Positions 25,164-33,760 of a DNA stretch of 64,000 bases are shown piece by piece. Each line of letters starts with the position of its first letter. The stretch's first letter is position 1. Location: the NCBI RefSeq assembly GCF_025847275.1, contig NZ_JAOZEV010000015.1:1-64000 (forward strand), written 5' to 3'. The stretch comes from Flavobacterium frigoritolerans. GTDB taxonomy: Bacteria > Bacteroidota > Bacteroidia > Flavobacteriales > Flavobacteriaceae. The notes beneath the pieces are model-generated. The model saw only the letters and a program-made list of their open reading frames with translations, had not been told where the DNA came from and did not search any database. Position numbers and translations under genes: made by a program.

Positions 25164-28100
25164 TTAGAATTTGACATTAAGAGTTAGTCCGTAGTTTCTA
25201 GTCAAAGGCATAGATGCTCTTTCAAGTCCTTGTGCATTACTATTAGAATAATTTGATTCTGGATCAATATTAGGTGTATTACTATAAATTGTCCACAAAT
25301 TATGTGCAGAGAATGCTAAACTAATAGATTGAAATGGTGAATTTGCAAGATATGCTTTCGGAAAATTATAGCTTAAAGAAACAGCTCTTAGCTTAATAAA
25401 ATCTGCATTATAAACAAAATTTGATGTTATATCGCTATAACTTCTCCAGTAATCATAAGCCGAAACTTGCTCATTAACAGCACCTCCAGCAGGATCCTTA
25501 CCAGTTACTGCAATTCCTCCCTCACGTCCATCAAGTGTGTTATCTGATAATCCATATTCTGTTCCTTTTTGGTTTGTTGCTGAGTAAATATCTCCTCCAA
25601 ATTTAGCATCAACAAAAACCGAAAGTGTCAAATTTTTATACGTAAAATCATTTGAAAGTCCCATTGAAGTTGGAGCAACTCCTTGTCCAGCTACAATTAA
25701 GTCTCCTCTCATGAATTTACCATCTGAACTTAATAGGATTTTTCCATTTTCATCTCTTAAATAATCGTATGCTTTAATTATTCCGAAAGGTTGTCCTTTT
25801 TCTAAAACTACAAAAGCGTTTGAATTTCTATCTCTTTCAAGTGTTTTTGTATTGATTTTATCAGATAGACTAAGTACTTCACTTTGATTATAAGCAAAAT
25901 TATAACCTACATTCCAACTAAAATTTGGTGTTTTTATAGCTTTTACATTTACAGCAAACTCAACTCCTTGATTTTGTATTTCGCCCACATTAATTTTGGT
26001 CGTTCTATAACCCGAAGCTTGAGAAATATCGGCATCAGAGATATCATTAGTTGTTTTCTTACGGTAAAAAGTCAAATCTGTACTAACTCTATTATTGAAA
26101 AATGTATTTTCAAAACCAAATTCGATTGTACTTACATTATATGGTTTTAAGTATTTATTTGGAACGGTTTCTCCATTAACTCCTAAAATAGGTTGTCCCT
26201 GAGCATCTGTTTGTCCATCTGGTGCAGTATATGTTAAAGCTAAAGCATAAGCATCTGGTAATGCTCCTCCTACGTTACCCCAACCTGCTCTAATTTTACC
26301 GTAAGACATCCACTCAGGAAAATTAATAACTTCTGAATAAACAAAACTTGTACTCACAGACGGATAAAAAGTACTGTTGTCTTCTGGATTTAAAGTCGAG
26401 AACCAATCTTCGCGACCAGTTACATTTAAGTATAAGAAATTTTTATAACCTAAATCAGCAGAATAAAAAAGAGAGTTTACTTCACTTTCTGAATACAATT
26501 TCTCTGTTTTGTCTGGCATAGTGTTTCCATAAAAATATTTAAACGGTACAATAAAGTTATTTCCTTTCATTTTAATACCGCTAAATCTGTTATGCTGACG
26601 ATTTGCTCCAACAAAAGCATCCAATGTAAGGTCTTTTGCTATATCGCCTTTATATCCTAAATAACCAGATGCATTAACCTCTGAACGGGTTTCAACTCTA
26701 TTTTCATAAGATCCCCCTGGAAGATAGTTAATTCCAGTAGGCTCAATTTCGGTATATTCGTAATTAATATCATCTATACCGATCACCGCTTTAGCGTAAA
26801 TTTTATCTGTAATATTATAATTTACTTTAGTAGAACCAATAAAACGTTTTCTAAGATCATTATTCAGATCTTCTTGCGTTGCAAAATAAGGATTGGTTTG
26901 ATAGGTGTTAGCTCCAAAATAATCTGCTTCACCTCCATTTGCATCATATCCATTACTTAACCATCTAATATCTGTTGCTGGTGTTAAAAAAGTAATAGGG
27001 TAAGATGCGTTTCTTGGAGAATCATTCAAATAGGGTCTGTTGTGGCTTTTTTCAGAAATGTATTGTGCATTGGCCTCAATACTTATCTTTTCATTTACTC
27101 TTGAGTTCAAATTTAAAGCAACATTATTCCTTCTAAAGTTTGTTCCTGGCAAGATTGACTCATCTTTTGTATTTCCAAATGACAATCTGAAATTTGTATT
27201 TTCATTCCCTCCAGATACTGCTAAAGTATTGCTAAAAGAATATCCTGTTCTGTAAAAATTATCTGCGTTATCTTTACCATACGCCTGATATGGTCGAGTT
27301 TTTCCATCAAGAGAAAGCGAAGGCGTTCCATCATATTTATCTCCCCAAGCATTATAATATTTATCTCTAAGCTGTTGCAAATTATTATATCTGGTAGGAA
27401 CACCATTTAAAGGTTCACCCGTACCATATTGATCTTGCCATTTTAAAAGATTTATTGGAGTATTAAATGTAGAATTCGTGCTAAAATCAACTCCTATTCC
27501 TTTACCAGCTTTACCTTTTTTAGTTGTAATCAAAATAACTCCATTTGATCCTCTATATCCATAAAGTGCCGATGCAGCACTCCCTTTTAATACAGACATA
27601 GATGCAATATCATCTGGGTTGAATGAAGACATACCATCTCCTTTATCTGCCCCACCCCACATATTAGCATTTCCTTGTTGGCTATTATCAATAGGAATAC
27701 CATCTACAACATACAAAGGCTGATTAAGTCCCGAAGCCGAAGTTGCTCCTCTAATTACTACACGGCTTGAACCTGATGGTCCCGAAGTAGGTGCAGAAAC
27801 ATTTACCCCAGCTATTTTTCCTTGAAGTGCATTTCCTAGGTTAATTTCTTTAGTTTTTGTTAAATCATCTCCTTTGAGTTCTCCAACAGCATATCCTAAA
27901 CTTTTCTTTTGTTTTTTTACTCCAAATGAGGTAATCACAACATCTTTTAACTCTTCTACACTTGAAGATAATATTACATTAATATTTTTTTCATTTTCGC
28001 CTACTTCTATTGATTGTGTGATAAATCCAATAGAAGATACTGTTAGACTAACCTTTCCTTCTGGAATAGTCATTGCAAAGCGCCCCTCAGAATCCGTTAT

Positions 28101-28253
28101 AGAACTAATGGATTTTCCTTTTACCTTAATGGTGGCAGAAACAATTCCTTTGTTATCTGCATCTGCTACTACGCCAGTTATTGATCGATTTTGTGCCACA
28201 GCCCCTAAACTGCTTAACATTACCATCGCTAACACTGCTAAAATTTGTTTCAT
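25164..28253 (-). CDS. SusC/RagA-family TonB-linked glycan importer
   Basis: TonB-dependent outer-membrane transporter of 1029 aa. A signal peptide (MKQILAVLAMVMLSSLGAVAQ) is followed by a carboxypeptidase-like domain (residues ~23-100: SITGVVADADNKGIVSATIKV), then the TonB-box region VVITSFGVKKQKK. The plug has the SusC signature QGKIAGVNVSAPTSGPSGSSRVVIRG, PLYVVDGIPIDN and VLKGSAASALYGYRGSNGVILITTKKG. The barrel ends in TRNYGLTLNVKF. No STN domain is present, so it is not sigma/anti-sigma signalling. Two LacI operator copies sit 230-307 bp upstream, so the adjacent LacI regulator probably controls it. It pairs with SusD. Confidence 0.95.
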   Translation of the reverse strand: MKQILAVLAMVMLSSLGAVAQNRSITGVVADADNKGIVSATIKVKGKSISSITDSEGRFAMTIPEGKVSLTVSSIGFITQSIEVGENEKNINVILSSSVEELKDVVITSFGVKKQKKSLGYAVGELKGDDLTKTKEINLGNALQGKIAGVNVSAPTSGPSGSSRVVIRGATSASGLNQPLYVVDGIPIDNSQQGNANMWGGADKGDGMSSFNPDDIASMSVLKGSAASALYGYRGSNGVILITTKKGKAGKGIGVDFSTNSTFNTPINLLKWQDQYGTGEPLNGVPTRYNNLQQLRDKYYNAWGDKYDGTPSLSLDGKTRPYQAYGKDNADNFYRTGYSFSNTLAVSGGNENTNFRLSFGNTKDESILPGTNFRRNNVALNLNSRVNEKISIEANAQYISEKSHNRPYLNDSPRNASYPITFLTPATDIRWLSNGYDANGGEADYFGANTYQTNPYFATQEDLNNDLRKRFIGSTKVNYNITDKIYAKAVIGIDDINYEYTEIEPTGINYLPGGSYENRVETRSEVNASGYLGYKGDIAKDLTLDAFVGANRQHNRFSGIKMKGNNFIVPFKYFYGNTMPDKTEKLYSESEVNSLFYSADLGYKNFLYLNVTGREDWFSTLNPEDNSTFYPSVSTSFVYSEVINFPEWMSYGKIRAGWGNVGGALPDAYALALTYTAPDGQTDAQGQPILGVNGETVPNKYLKPYNVSTIEFGFENTFFNNRVSTDLTFYRKKTTNDISDADISQASGYRTTKINVGEIQNQGVEFAVNVKAIKTPNFSWNVGYNFAYNQSEVLSLSDKINTKTLERDRNSNAFVVLEKGQPFGIIKAYDYLRDENGKILLSSDGKFMRGDLIVAGQGVAPTSMGLSNDFTYKNLTLSVFVDAKFGGDIYSATNQKGTEYGLSDNTLDGREGGIAVTGKDPAGGAVNEQVSAYDYWRSYSDITSNFVYNADFIKLRAVSLSYNFPKAYLANSPFQSISLAFSAHNLWTIYSNTPNIDPESNYSNSNAQGLERASMPLTRNYGLTLNVKF

Positions 28254-28482
28254 AAGCGTTTGTTTTTGGTTTCCTTGTTTTGATTTTTGTTTGTGTTTGA
28301 CTTGTTTATTTTTGAAATATTAATAAAAAATGAGGACTCAATTTTAATACTGCACCCGTCGACCTCATCCTGAATGTTACCTATTTTCCGAAAAAAAATC
28401 CTTTTCAGATATTCTAAGAAATCGATATAGTCAACCATTTAAAAAAAACTAATTAACTATCCACTTCATCAACTAAAATTCA

Positions 28483-28496
28483 CTAAAACGATTTAG
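28483..28496. promoter_or_regulatory. LacI-family operator copy 1 (susC proximal)
   Basis: CTAAAACGATTTAG, a near-palindrome centred on CG (consensus CTAAAwCGwTTTAG). It is one of four copies in the region. Confidence 0.75.
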
Positions 28497-28546
28497 CAAA
28501 AAGGTCAAAAAAATCAATAATCCTTTAATTTCTCATAACAATCCTA

Positions 28547-28560
28547 CTAAAACGATTTAG
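28547..28560. promoter_or_regulatory. LacI-family operator copy 2 (susC distal)
   Basis: Identical CTAAAACGATTTAG core, 64 bp from copy 1. The spacing would allow DNA looping by a LacI-type dimer pair. Confidence 0.75.
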
Positions 28561-28622
28561 TAAAAAGAATAAAAAAAAACTAACGTTTTCTTCATTTCTT
28601 TTTTTCAAAAAACGATATCTTA

Positions 28623-29633
28623 TTATACCGATTCTCTTATAATTAAATCTCCTTTTTTACGTATCCCTTCAATAACAAAAGGTTTAATTCCTGTCATTTG
28701 ATCCATCAATAATTTTATTGCATTTTCAGCTATTCCTTTAATTGGCTGTGCAATAACTGATATCGTTGGAGTATGTAATCGAAAACTATCATGATCATCA
28801 AAACTAATAATCGAAATATCCTCTGGAATCCTAAACTTCATACCTCTAAAAGCCTGAAGCCCTGCAAGCCCCATATAGTTAGCTAGGAATAAAACAGCAT
28901 CAATTTTTGGATTCTTTTTCATAAAATCTAATATGGCAGCAATTTTACTTTCCTCGCTACTCTTGTAATCCATATGAAGCACAAGCGAATCATCATAAAT
29001 CCCTTCTTCTTTTAAAGCATCTCTATATCCGTCTTCTCTAAGTCTCATCTGAATCATTCCTGAGTTAGTGTTAACAACAGCAATATTTTTTCGACCTTTC
29101 TCTAACAAAAATTTGGTTGCAGAATGTGAACCTTCGTAATTATCCATAACTACATGGCTCACTTTTTGACCAGGAAAATATCTATCTATTAATACAACTG
29201 GTTTTTGCAATTTTAAAAGAAGATCTATGCTTTTTTCAAGCTTTTCTGTTGGTGTAATTATAAAACCATCAACGTTTGCCTGCAAAAGACTATGTATCAA
29301 CTCTTCAGAACGTTCATCATCTCCTCCTGTACTACAATAAAAAACTCTATAATCAATACTTTTAGCTTCATCTTCTATAACTCTGGCAAGATCTGCAAAG
29401 AACTGATTCGAAATATCTTCAACAATAAGTCCGATAGATCTAGTCTTTCCTGTTCTAAGACTTGTCGCAATCATACTTGGTCGATAATTAAGCTTATCGG
29501 CAACTTCTTGCACTTTTTTAATAACTGCAGGACTAATTCCCATTTTTTCGCCTTTATCATTAATGACAAAAGATACAGTAGATATAGACACTTGCGCCTC
29601 TGTGGCAATATCCTTAATAGTAATCTTTTTCAT
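28623..29633 (-). CDS. LacI-family transcriptional regulator of the mannose-glycan locus
   Basis: A 336-aa repressor. The N-terminal LacI helix-turn-helix (residues 3-25, TIKDIATEAQVSISTVSFVIND) and hinge (LNYRPSMIATSLRTGKT) precede a periplasmic-binding-protein-like sensor domain (SIGLIVEDISNQFFADLARVIEDEA, VDGFIITPTE, AVLFLANYMGLAGLQAFRG, ISIISFDDHD). It lies directly upstream of susC in the same orientation. The operator-like CTAAAACGATTTtG in its own promoter suggests autoregulation, and the identical boxes before susC and GH97 define a likely regulon. The effector is probably mannose or a mannose derivative, which is inference from context. Confidence 0.93.
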   Translation of the reverse strand: MKKITIKDIATEAQVSISTVSFVINDKGEKMGISPAVIKKVQEVADKLNYRPSMIATSLRTGKTRSIGLIVEDISNQFFADLARVIEDEAKSIDYRVFYCSTGGDDERSEELIHSLLQANVDGFIITPTEKLEKSIDLLLKLQKPVVLIDRYFPGQKVSHVVMDNYEGSHSATKFLLEKGRKNIAVVNTNSGMIQMRLREDGYRDALKEEGIYDDSLVLHMDYKSSEESKIAAILDFMKKNPKIDAVLFLANYMGLAGLQAFRGMKFRIPEDISIISFDDHDSFRLHTPTISVIAQPIKGIAENAIKLLMDQMTGIKPFVIEGIRKKGDLIIRESV

Positions 29634-29675
29634 CTAGCGAGTTAATTTTTTATTAAGCTGTTATTAATTATATCA

Positions 29676-29683
29676 CAAATATA
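29676..29683 (-). promoter_or_regulatory. TAnnTTTG -7 box of the lacI gene
   Basis: It reads TATATTTG on the minus strand, an exact match, 43 bp upstream of the ATG. The operator at 29698-29711 covers the -33 region. Confidence 0.55.
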
Positions 29684-29697
29684 TATAAAAATAGTTA

Positions 29698-29711
29698 CTA
29701 AAACGATTTTG
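29698..29711. promoter_or_regulatory. LacI-family operator copy 3 (lacI promoter)
   Basis: CTAAAACGATTTTG, 13 of 14 positions identical to the susC boxes. It lies 14 bp beyond the -7 box on the upstream side, where a bound repressor would block polymerase. Confidence 0.65.
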
Positions 29712-29874
29712 TAATTATTTTTTTGAATAAACCATTATTTTATTGGCAATTATAAGTATTATCATCAGCAATTATAAGTCTTTACCGATTAATTAGTATT
29801 TAGTGTTTAGTGTTCAGTTTACAGTTGCAGTTTACAGTTTCAGTTTACAGTTTCAGTATTCAGTTTCAGTATTC

Positions 29875-29940
29875 AGTAACAGTAACAGTAACAGTAACAG
29901 TAACAGTAACAGTAACAGTAACAGTAACAGTAACAGTAAC
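29875..29940. repeat. Hexanucleotide microsatellite (AGTAAC)11
   Basis: Eleven perfect tandem AGTAAC units (66 bp) are flanked by degenerate CAGTTTACAGTTTCAGT units at 29815-29874 and AGTAGC/AGTATC units to 29976. It sits about 165 bp upstream of the predicted lacI promoter box, downstream of manA. It does not code for a plausible protein. Confidence 0.95.
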
Positions 29941-29976
29941 AGTAGCAGTAGCAGTAACAATATCAGTATCGGTATC

Positions 29977-30120
29977 AAAGCCTTTGAACCTTTGAACCTT
30001 TGTACCTCAAAACCTTTAAACCTCAGAACCTTTAAACCTCAGAACCTCAGAACCTTTGAACCTCAGAACCTTTGAACCTCAGAACCTTTGAACCTCAGAA
30101 CCTTTGTACCTCAGAACCTC
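29977..30120. repeat. CCTTTGAACCTCAG repeat island
   Basis: Tandem-like units of CCTTTGAACCTCAGAA run up to the end of the manA gene. They belong to the same family as the islands near 3.6, 9.5, 11.1 and 21.1 kb. Apart from the lacI promoter, operator and microsatellite, nothing else is seen in the gap 29634-30122. Confidence 0.85.
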
Positions 30121-30122
30121 CT

Positions 30123-31091
30123 TTAAGAAATAGTGACTTCCAAAATTGATGCTTCTCCTTTTAACACATATGCATCTATAGCGGCAGGAATTAAAACTGT
30201 ATCTCCTTTTTTGTATTGATAAATCGCATTTTCATATCCAATTTCAAAAACTCCTTCAATACACATATAGACTGTAAAAGTATCTCCTTTTTTATTTACT
30301 TTAACCTCACCGTTTAACGGAATAAAATTAGTTGTAAAATAAGGACAATCTACAACTACATTAGACTCATTTAAAATGTTTTGGTATTTTTTATGCGTAT
30401 CAACTTTATTGTAATTGATAGCATCTAAAGCCAAATCAACATGCAATTCTCTTTTATTTCCTTGAGCATCTACTCTATCAAAATCATATAAACGATAGGT
30501 AATATCCGATGTTTGCTGAATCTCTGCTACAACCAATCCAGCTCCAATTGCGTGAACCGTTCCTGTTTCCAGAAAAAACACATCACCCGCTTTGACTTTA
30601 ACATCATCTAGAATAGAAACCAACGTATTATTAGTTAGATTCTCCAGATATTCTTCTTTACTAGAATCTTCTTTAAAACCCACAATAATCCTTGCATCAG
30701 CATCTGCTTGCATCACATACCACATTTCGGTTTTACCAAATGAATTATGGCGCTCCTTTGCCAATTCATCATTAGGATGAACTTGTATCGATAAATCTTC
30801 TCGAGCATCTAGATATTTAAAAAGCAATGGGAATTGATTTCCGAAGCGTTTATAAACCCTTGTACCCAAAATTTCGTTTGGTAGTTTCTCTATTAATTCT
30901 GTTAAAGATTTCCCTTTATGCTCTCCATTTGCAACAACGCTTACATCGCCTTCTACAGTAGATAATTCCCAGCTCTCTCCCGTAATTTTAGAAACGATAG
31001 GTTTATTAAGAACTGTTTTTAGTTTTTCGCCTCCCCAGATTCTTTCTTTTAAGATTGGTTCAAATTGTAAAGGGTACATTTTTATGCTCAT
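30123..31091 (-). CDS. manA: Mannose-6-phosphate isomerase, class I
   Basis: Zinc-dependent cytoplasmic isomerase converting mannose-6-phosphate to fructose-6-phosphate, 322 aa as in short bacterial PMIs. Visible motifs are the N-terminal LQFEPILKERIWGGEKL, GESWELS, the zinc-site segment LSIQVHPND, KTEMWYVMQADADARIIVGFK, GDVFFLETGTVHAIGAGLVVAEIQQTSDITYRLYDFDRVD, and a C-terminal cupin part YKKGDTVLIPAAID. An in-frame ATG four codons later (MYPLQF) is an equally plausible start. In this region it would carry mannose released by GH92/GH125/GH2 and phosphorylated by the ROK kinase into glycolysis. Confidence 0.93.
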   Translation of the reverse strand: MSIKMYPLQFEPILKERIWGGEKLKTVLNKPIVSKITGESWELSTVEGDVSVVANGEHKGKSLTELIEKLPNEILGTRVYKRFGNQFPLLFKYLDAREDLSIQVHPNDELAKERHNSFGKTEMWYVMQADADARIIVGFKEDSSKEEYLENLTNNTLVSILDDVKVKAGDVFFLETGTVHAIGAGLVVAEIQQTSDITYRLYDFDRVDAQGNKRELHVDLALDAINYNKVDTHKKYQNILNESNVVVDCPYFTTNFIPLNGEVKVNKKGDTFTVYMCIEGVFEIGYENAIYQYKKGDTVLIPAAIDAYVLKGEASILEVTIS

Positions 31092-31129
31092 TTTTTTATT
31101 TTTTTAAATTATTGTTTTTTTTGAGATTG

Positions 31130-31380
31130 TCTAAAAAGGAACGCGGATGACGCGGATTCGCTATCGCGAAAACACGGATAAACACGGATTTTAAAACAAT
31201 ACTTTGTTTTGTCTCTAACTTAAATCTGCTTGATCTGCGAGAGAAAAGTTTAGCCACAGATTAAAATGATTTTATTTTCTCGCAGATTGAGCAGATTTTT
31301 TAATCAATTCTTAAAATAAAAAATCCGTTTTTATCAGCGTCTTTCCTTTAGGAAATCCGTATCATCCGCGTACCATACAC
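31130..31380. repeat. Nested inverted-repeat element (GCGGATGACGCGGAT type)
   Basis: The outer arms are GGAACGCGGATGACGCGGATT (near 31139) and the complementary GGAAATCCGTATCATCCGCGT (to about 31372). The inner arms are AAATCTGCTTGATCTGCGAGAG and CTCGCAGATTGAGCAGATTT. A related element lies at 40350-40470. No gene is present in the 298-bp gap 31092-31389. Confidence 0.7.
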
Positions 31381-31389
31381 AAACTGTGT

Positions 31390-33492
31390 TTATTTTATAG
31401 AAATTGCCACACCACCGCTTGCGGCTAATTTTTGCTTTAATTTAGTTTTACTATTTACTGTTACTTTACGAATAATATATGATTGCGGATTGGTTTTGTA
31501 ATCTGCCGTTTTTCCGTCTTCGTAAATCGTTGCCGTATATGATTTTCCTGCAGGTAAGAAACTAAAATCAATCGTAGCTGTACGCGAATTTTCATCTGTG
31601 ATTCCGCCCACAAACCATTCTTGTTTTCCTTTAGTTTTTCTGGCAATGGTAATATAATCACCAGGTTCTGCTTCGAGGATATACGTTTCATCCCAATCTA
31701 AGGCAACATCTTTTATAAACTGAAATGCATCTTTAAAACGCATATAATTTTCAGGTAAATCGGCTGCCATTTGCAACGGACTGTACATCGTAACATACAA
31801 TGCCAATTGTTTTACTAATGTTGTGCTTAGCTTGTTCTTTTTAGATCCATAAACTGATAAATCTCCCTGAAAAATTCCAGGTGTATAATCCATTGGCCCT
31901 CCCATAAGACGTGTAAATGGTAAGATTGTAGTATGATCAGGATGAATTCCTTCCATAGCTTCAAACTCAGTTCCTCGTGCCGATTCTTGTGCAAACCAGT
32001 TAGGATAAGTTCTGTGTAATCCTGTAGGTCGAACTGCTTCATGTGAATTTACCATGATTTTGTGCTTCGCAGCTTCTTTAGCAACATACGTATAATGATT
32101 CACCATTTGTTGTCCGTCATGATGCTCTCCCCTCGGAATAATTGGACCAACATATCCTGTTTTAACCGCATTATAATTATTGTCGACCATAAAGTTTAAT
32201 GCGTCATTTAATTGTCGTTCATATTCGGCAGTAGAAGAAGTCGTTTCATGATGCATAATAATTTTTACATTCTTCTTATTCGCATAGTCGCTTAAATCTT
32301 TTACATCAAAATCGGGATAGGCTTTGGTAAAACTATAAATACGTTCTTTCTTAAAGGCAGTATTGTCTTCCCAGCCTTCGTTCCAACCTTCGACCAAAAC
32401 GGCATCGAAACCATTTATAGCAGCAAAATCGATATATTCTTTTACATGTTTGGTATTCGCTCCATGCGTAGTATTAGGTTTTAATTTAGAGAAATCGGTA
32501 GAGCCAATAACAACATCTTGATTATCCGAATATGCCCAAGTAGATCCTCCTCCTGTAAAATATTCCCACCAAACACCAATATATTTCACTGGTTTAATCC
32601 AAGAAGTATCTTCAAAATTACAAGGTTCATTCAGGTTCAATATCATTTTTGAAGCCAAAACATTTCTCGCATCATCACTTACAACAATTGTTCGCCAAGG
32701 CGTAAAACTTCCTGTTTGTATGTATCCTTTATTACCCACAGCGTCTGGTACAAGATGCGAACTTAACGAATAGGTTTTATCATCGACATTAAGGCACATT
32801 GCTGGATAATTTTTTAAAGCTGCTTCATGAATATTAATATAAAGTCCTGTTTGCGTCTTTATCATTAAAGGAGTTTGCGTCGCTAAATTTTTAATTGACG
32901 TTTGTGCTGCAAGTGGAACATGAACTGCATCATACACCAAAGATTGCATTTCTGATATTTTAGAAGTCGTATAACTATATTCGTTTGTATCGTAATCACC
33001 CGGAATCCAAAAAAGTTTATGATCTCCTGTCAAGTTAAACTCTGTTGTTTCTTCCTGAATAATAAAATGACGCAAATTATCTTGAACGGGAAATTCATAT
33101 CTAAATCCTAAACCATCATTAAACAAACGGAAATAAATTGATATTTTTCGCTTGTTTTCCTCTTGAACAAGTTCAGCTTTCAATTCATTGTATTGATTTT
33201 GTATTTCTTTTTGTTCTCCTAAAACTGGTTTCCAAGTACTATTTTCTGACTGAAATTTGGTGCCTGCAATCTGAAAACCTTTGTTCAGCATAATATCCGA
33301 CTTTATAATAAAGCCCAATTTACTTTCCTTGATCACTTCTTTTTTCTTGTAAGTCAAAGAATAAATTGGCGTTCCTTCAGGATTTAAATGAAACTCTAAA
33401 GTCAAATTCCCGTCGGGCGATTTAAGTTCCTGAGCATTTACAAATGCAGTTGAAACAAAAGTAAAAAAGCAGATAAAAAGTATATTTTTCAT
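31390..33492 (-). CDS. GH97 glycoside hydrolase (SusB-like)
   Basis: Calcium-dependent exo-glycosidase of 700 aa from ATG 33492, which opens the signal peptide KNILFICFFTFVSTAFVNAQ. Upstream in-frame codons lie beyond the operator and are unlikely. It has the GH97 beta-sandwich start LKSPDGNLTLEFHLNPEGTPIYSLTYK, the WKPVLGE and FRYEFP blocks, the barrel segment KYIGVWWEYFTGGGSTWAYSD, VLVEGWNEGWEDN, KTGYVGPIIPRGEHHDGQQMVNHY and VNSHEAVRPTGLHRTYPNWFAQESARGTEFEAM. The Glu in HEAVRPTG and in RGTEFEA match the inverting SusB type, which suggests alpha-glucosidase rather than the retaining alpha-galactosidase type. A perfect LacI-type operator overlaps its promoter, so it is likely co-regulated with susCD. 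Confidence 0.92.
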   Translation of the reverse strand: MKNILFICFFTFVSTAFVNAQELKSPDGNLTLEFHLNPEGTPIYSLTYKKKEVIKESKLGFIIKSDIMLNKGFQIAGTKFQSENSTWKPVLGEQKEIQNQYNELKAELVQEENKRKISIYFRLFNDGLGFRYEFPVQDNLRHFIIQEETTEFNLTGDHKLFWIPGDYDTNEYSYTTSKISEMQSLVYDAVHVPLAAQTSIKNLATQTPLMIKTQTGLYINIHEAALKNYPAMCLNVDDKTYSLSSHLVPDAVGNKGYIQTGSFTPWRTIVVSDDARNVLASKMILNLNEPCNFEDTSWIKPVKYIGVWWEYFTGGGSTWAYSDNQDVVIGSTDFSKLKPNTTHGANTKHVKEYIDFAAINGFDAVLVEGWNEGWEDNTAFKKERIYSFTKAYPDFDVKDLSDYANKKNVKIIMHHETTSSTAEYERQLNDALNFMVDNNYNAVKTGYVGPIIPRGEHHDGQQMVNHYTYVAKEAAKHKIMVNSHEAVRPTGLHRTYPNWFAQESARGTEFEAMEGIHPDHTTILPFTRLMGGPMDYTPGIFQGDLSVYGSKKNKLSTTLVKQLALYVTMYSPLQMAADLPENYMRFKDAFQFIKDVALDWDETYILEAEPGDYITIARKTKGKQEWFVGGITDENSRTATIDFSFLPAGKSYTATIYEDGKTADYKTNPQSYIIRKVTVNSKTKLKQKLAASGGVAISIK

Positions 33493-33515
33493 AATTTTAA
33501 GAAAGTTATATGAAT

Positions 33516-33533
33516 TGCTAAATCGATTTAGCA
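33516..33533. promoter_or_regulatory. LacI-family operator copy 4 (GH97 promoter), perfect palindrome
   Basis: TGCTAAATCGATTTAGCA is a perfect 18-bp palindrome containing the CTAAAwCGwTTTAG core. It overlaps the edge of the -7 box at 33532-33539 and covers the expected transcript start. Confidence 0.78.
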
Positions 33534-33539
33534 AACATA
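33532..33539 (-). promoter_or_regulatory. TAnnTTTG -7 box of the GH97 gene
   Basis: The minus strand reads TATGTTTG, an exact match, about 40 bp upstream of ATG 33492. The operator abuts it on the downstream side. Confidence 0.58.
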
Positions 33540-33743
33540 ATAAAAAATGCCATACTTGCACACTTAATGTGAATTTTATGATTATAAAATAATTAATCAC
33601 ATATTAATACACGAATATATCTTATTACTACTCAAAAACTTGCGAACAATCGCACACTTAAAACCAAATGCTAAAAAGTACCAAAAATCAATCAAACTAA
33701 AAGGTTTATAAAAATTTTAACAACTAAGACAATCAAGAAAAAG

Positions 33744-33751
33744 TATCTTTG
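33744..33751 (+). promoter_or_regulatory. TAnnTTTG -7 box of Cys-rich gene 1
   Basis: TATCTTTG matches exactly. It contains the in-frame TTG at 33749, so the gene starts at ATG 33761, leaving a very short leader. Confidence 0.55.
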
Positions 33752-33760
33752 CCCTTAACT

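Larger units (their letters stand above)
28254..28622. promoter_or_regulatory. susC upstream control region (two LacI operators)
   Basis: A gene-free stretch between the lacI stop and the susC start. It carries two copies of the CTAAAACGATTTAG box, 64 bp apart (about six helical turns), and must hold the susCD promoter. I found no exact TAnnTTTG box. The leader before susC would be over 200 nt if transcription starts near the operators. Confidence 0.6.

Noticed and set aside
27874..28323. 149-aa ORF antisense to the start of susC
   Set aside because: It mirrors the conserved SusC signal/carboxypeptidase region on the other strand; no family motif and no promoter.
28321..28440. Possible riboswitch in the long susC leader
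   Set aside because: Only weak GAGG/CCTC complementarity is seen and no known riboswitch pattern can be recognised.
29875..29940. Short regular repeats considered as a CRISPR array
   Set aside because: The 6-bp units have no spacers and no cas genes are near; it is a microsatellite.
29803..30075. Plus-strand ORFs made of (NS)n or (TV)n repeats
   Set aside because: They are just translations of the AGTAAC microsatellite and the CCTTTGAACC repeats; no start signal and no protein-like composition.
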